NCBI GenBank assembly: GCA_015486505.1
Contig: WFRP01000201.1
Location: 1 to 8,124 of the forward strand
Direction of reading: 5' to 3'
Length of the DNA stretch: 8,124 nucleotides
DNA from: Pseudomonadota bacterium
GTDB taxonomy: Bacteria > Desulfobacterota > Anaeroferrophillalia > Anaeroferrophillales > Tharpellaceae
Part shown: in pieces, positions 6,537 to 8,124 of the stretch
Position numbering within the stretch: the stretch's first letter is position 1
Layout: every line of letters begins with the position of its first letter
Made by a program: the position numbers and the translations under genes
Notes under the pieces: model-generated
What the model was told of the DNA's origin: nothing
Databases searched by the model: none
Seen by the model: the letters and a program-made list of their open reading frames with translations, nothing else

Positions 6537-7823
6537 TTACTCGTGAATTTGAGCGGCATTCTTTGATGCCCAATTTGCATCCCGAGCCTGATGACAACCC
6601 AGGCAAGCAAATTTCAAGGTAATAAAACCCTTGGCATATTTATACTCTTTGCCGTTTCTGGTTTCGGAAGTAGACATATCGGCATCGGCATCGGTATTAA
6701 TTTTGAAAATATGCGTACGAACGTCACCACTGTTTTTATTGATTTTTACCGCAGATTTTGAGGCGCGCCCCATATGACATTCAAAGCACTTGATGCCGGA
6801 TTTACCATGCAGGCTATCGGCATAAGATTTGGCAATATCGTCATGGCATTTGCCACAATTATCTTTTACCAGAATAGCTCTCTTATGTGGCTCATGACAC
6901 TCTGTACAACTTAAATCTTTGTGAGAACCAGCCAATAACTCATTGATTTGTTCGTGATGTCTAATGAAACCACCGCTCATTTGAGGTTTCGGGTCAATAC
7001 CGTTACGTTGGTGACATTTACCACAGCTTTCGGCAGTGCGATCAATTTTCATCTTGTTTTTGGGATTCTGAACATGATCTGAACCGGGGCCATGACACTC
7101 TTCACAGCCAATACCATCTTCGGCCCAAGTGCCAACCATGCCGGGGCGGCCATCCTGATTACCTTCGGGGCTGTAAGCGGTCATATGGCAGGGACCGCAT
7201 TTATAAGGAACTTTTTTGCCCTTGAAATAGAAAGACCAGGTGCCATCTTCAAGATTATACTGGGTCTTGGCCTCTGAACCATCCTTGGCCCTGGTGATGA
7301 TATAGCCATTCAAATCGATATAACGAGCCTTTTTGTTAGCGCCACCAATAACATAAGAAATTTCATCCCAAGCATATCCTGGAGGTAATGGCAATTTTGC
7401 ATAGCGAGCCTTTGCTGCCCGGCGGAGTTTCCAGGGATGCCCTGAGGCCTGCCAATTATTAAATTCATCGGCATGACATGAAAAACATTGATTTGAGCCA
7501 ACATAATTGGCCGCAGAGGCGGTACTGACAAGACCTGAAAAAGATATTGCCATCAGGGTGATTAGTACCTTACAGGTTATTTTCGGTTTGAAAAAACAAG
7601 AAAATGTTCTGATAAGAGTACTTATTTGCGGGCCAGAAAGGCTCCGTTTGGGTTGCGGGGATTGTTCCCGCATTAGTACCTTACAGGTTATTTTCGGTTT
7701 GAAAAAACAAGAAAATGTTCTGATAAGAGTACTTATTTGCGACCAGCGGAAGTGCCCCTGGGTACGGGCCACAAAGCCCTGTTTGGGTTGCGGGATATGT
7801 TCCCGCATTAGAACTTTGCTCAT
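6537..7823 (-). CDS. Octaheme c-type cytochrome with repeat-derived N-terminal extension
   Basis: A 428-residue protein with eight CXXCH heme-binding sites: CFSCH 113, CGPCH 209, CEECH 240, CGKCH 267, CTECH 306, CGKCH 323, CFECH 346 and CLGCH 407. The mature start YVGSNQCFSCHADEF and the block GIGCEECHGPGSDH fit the cytochrome c554-like multiheme family of anaerobic bacteria. It should act in periplasmic electron transfer; donor and acceptor cannot be told. The signal peptide core ITLMAISFSGLV, ending STASA/AN, lies at residues 88-105. In front of it are two repeat-encoded units (residues 6-50 and 51-87), so the natural N-terminus was probably MSKVL joined directly to ITLMAIS. ATG 7823 has an excellent AAGGAGG site, making it the mapped start. 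ATG at residue 51 (7673) has a weak AAGG and could give a shorter leader. The gene looks more AT-rich than tex. No partner genes adjoin it. Confidence 0.93.
   Translation of the reverse strand: MSKVLMREHIPQPKQGFVARTQGHFRWSQISTLIRTFSCFFKPKITCKVLMREQSPQPKRSLSGPQISTLIRTFSCFFKPKITCKVLITLMAISFSGLVSTASAANYVGSNQCFSCHADEFNNWQASGHPWKLRRAAKARYAKLPLPPGYAWDEISYVIGGANKKARYIDLNGYIITRAKDGSEAKTQYNLEDGTWSFYFKGKKVPYKCGPCHMTAYSPEGNQDGRPGMVGTWAEDGIGCEECHGPGSDHVQNPKNKMKIDRTAESCGKCHQRNGIDPKPQMSGGFIRHHEQINELLAGSHKDLSCTECHEPHKRAILVKDNCGKCHDDIAKSYADSLHGKSGIKCFECHMGRASKSAVKINKNSGDVRTHIFKINTDADADMSTSETRNGKEYKYAKGFITLKFACLGCHQARDANWASKNAAQIHE
7563..7673 (-). repeat. In-frame repeat unit 2 (111 bp) inside the cytochrome 5' coding region
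   Basis: Encodes residues 51-87, beginning MREQSPQPKR and ending KPKITCKVL. The 70 bases 7561-7630 are identical to 7672-7741, an offset of 111 bp or 37 codons. The unit also carries a GCGGG/CCCGC hairpin at 7655-7671. It has no stop codon in the gene's frame. Its end, AAGGTACTAAT, nearly matches the gene's own first codons AAAGTTCTAAT at the outer junction. Confidence 0.9.
7674..7808 (-). repeat. In-frame repeat unit 1 (135 bp) inside the cytochrome 5' coding region
   Basis: Encodes residues 6-50, beginning MREHIPQPKQ and ending KPKITCKVL. It is the same unit as 7563-7673 plus 24 bases (8 codons) that contain a REP-like hairpin, CCAG (7743-7746) / CTGG (7758-7761). That hairpin is shared with 480-498. 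A GCGGG/CCCGC hairpin lies at 7790-7806. The length is a multiple of three and the frame stays open. Confidence 0.88.
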
Positions 7824-7830
7824 CTTGTTT

Positions 7831-7837
7831 CCTCCTT
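7831..7837 (-). promoter_or_regulatory. Ribosome binding site of the cytochrome gene
   Basis: On the minus strand AAGGAGG sits 7 bases before ATG 7823. This near-perfect site shows that translation begins upstream of the repeat units, so they should be translated. Confidence 0.85.
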
Positions 7838-7857
7838 GTCCCTATGAAAAACAAAAC

Positions 7858-7880
7858 TGTTTTTACCCCCTGTAAAAACA
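7858..7880. promoter_or_regulatory. Perfect 9-bp inverted repeat in the cytochrome leader
   Basis: TGTTTTTAC (7858-7866) and GTAAAAACA (7872-7880) flank the 5-base centre CCCCT. It lies about 35 bp upstream of the start codon. It could be an operator or a leader hairpin; no T-run suits a terminator on the minus strand. The regulator is unknown. Confidence 0.45.
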
Positions 7881-7926
7881 AACCATCCCGGCACAGTCTA
7901 CTCCGCCCGAAGCCGGAAACATTTTC

Positions 7927-7955
7927 CACATACTAAAATAGGGTTTTAAAGTAAA
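7927..7955 (-). promoter_or_regulatory. Weak candidate promoter for the cytochrome gene
   Basis: On the minus strand TTTACT (7955-7950) and TATGTG (7932-7927) are separated by exactly 17 bp. Matches to consensus are 4/6 and 3/6, so this rests mainly on position and spacing. Confidence 0.22.
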
Positions 7956-7959
7956 GGGA

Positions 7960-7984
7960 AATAGTTACAGGGAATGTAACTATT
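7960..7984. repeat. Perfect 9-bp inverted repeat abutting the repeat element end
   Basis: AATAGTTAC (7960-7968) and GTAACTATT (7976-7984) are separated by AGGGAAT. The right arm is the first part of the 14-bp terminal inverted repeat. The left arm matches the last nine bases of the opposite terminus at 182-190. It may be the remnant end of a second element copy seven bases away, or an extended recognition site. Confidence 0.5.
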
Positions 7985-8124
7985 CAGCCGAATCCGGGGT
8001 CGGGCGCGGTTTTTCTCCGCCAGGCGTTAAGATTTCTGTTTTTCCTTTAAGCTCGCTGCGCCCGCCTTGCAAAACTCGCTTACGCTCAAACAGTTGCAAT
8101 GCTAATGGGCTCCCGCTCGCTTCC
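7976..8124. mobile_element. Left part of the terminal-inverted-repeat element
   Basis: Begins with GTAACTATTCAGCC (7976-7989), the reverse complement of 177-190. It runs through GC-rich sequence into the 100 bases identical to 1-100, where the window stops. With the left-end copy this defines a 239-bp non-coding element. No transposase is encoded, so any mobility would need one from elsewhere in the genome. Confidence 0.55.
8025..8124 (+). repeat. Terminal direct repeat, right copy (100 bp, exact match to 1-100)
   Basis: Identical base for base and in the same orientation as the first 100 bases. See the left copy for what this implies about assembly or circularity. Confidence 0.95.

Noticed and set aside
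7310..7531. Minus-strand frame overlapping the cytochrome
   Set aside because: A shadow frame of the cytochrome gene with no heme motifs.
7561..7741. CRISPR array
   Set aside because: Only two repeats of 70 bp, inside a coding frame, with related rather than unique intervening sequence.
7507..7875. Plus-strand open frame opposite the cytochrome 5' end
   Set aside because: Its repeated peptide is the antisense of the duplicated units; the heme-motif gene on the minus strand with its strong ribosome binding site is the real one.

Overview
The window looks like a chromosomal segment from an uncultured anaerobic bacterium. Desulfobacterota (former Deltaproteobacteria) is my best guess. The guess rests on a periplasmic octaheme cytochrome c, moderate GC, a Tex protein of ordinary bacterial type, and several kinds of dispersed palindromic repeat between genes. 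No rRNA or other phylogenetic marker is present, so the assignment is weak.

Layout. (1) Positions 1-190 are the right part of a repeat element ending in a terminal inverted repeat. The first 100 bases recur exactly as the last 100 bases of the window. (2) 191-626 is non-coding and rich in palindromes. (3) 627-2786 (+) is tex, a nucleic-acid-binding transcription accessory protein. (4) 2899-3786 (+) is a DUF3553-type protein of unknown function. (5) 3827-6364 (+) is a large secreted Asp-rich protein of unknown function. (6) 6393-6431 is a strong, probably bidirectional terminator between convergent genes. (7) 6537-7823 (-) is an eight-heme c-type cytochrome. Its 5' end carries two in-frame repeat units that push an 82-residue extension in front of the likely signal peptide. 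(8) 7824-8124 holds the cytochrome leader, two perfect inverted repeats and the left part of the terminal repeat element.

The three plus-strand genes run in one direction. The DUF3553 gene has its own promoter-like sequence and Shine-Dalgarno site; the secreted protein follows it after 40 bp with its own strong Shine-Dalgarno site, so those two are probably co-transcribed. Tex is probably unrelated to them in function. The cytochrome is a separate convergent unit.

The unusual content is the repeats, not a recognisable defence or metabolic system. REP-like hairpin modules occur upstream of tex, downstream of the cytochrome gene and inside its coding start. One hairpin is shared by the tex upstream region and the cytochrome insert, and the two copies differ by a compensatory base-pair change in the stem. 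The window ends are consistent with an assembly broken at a dispersed repeat or, less likely, with an 8,024-bp circle.
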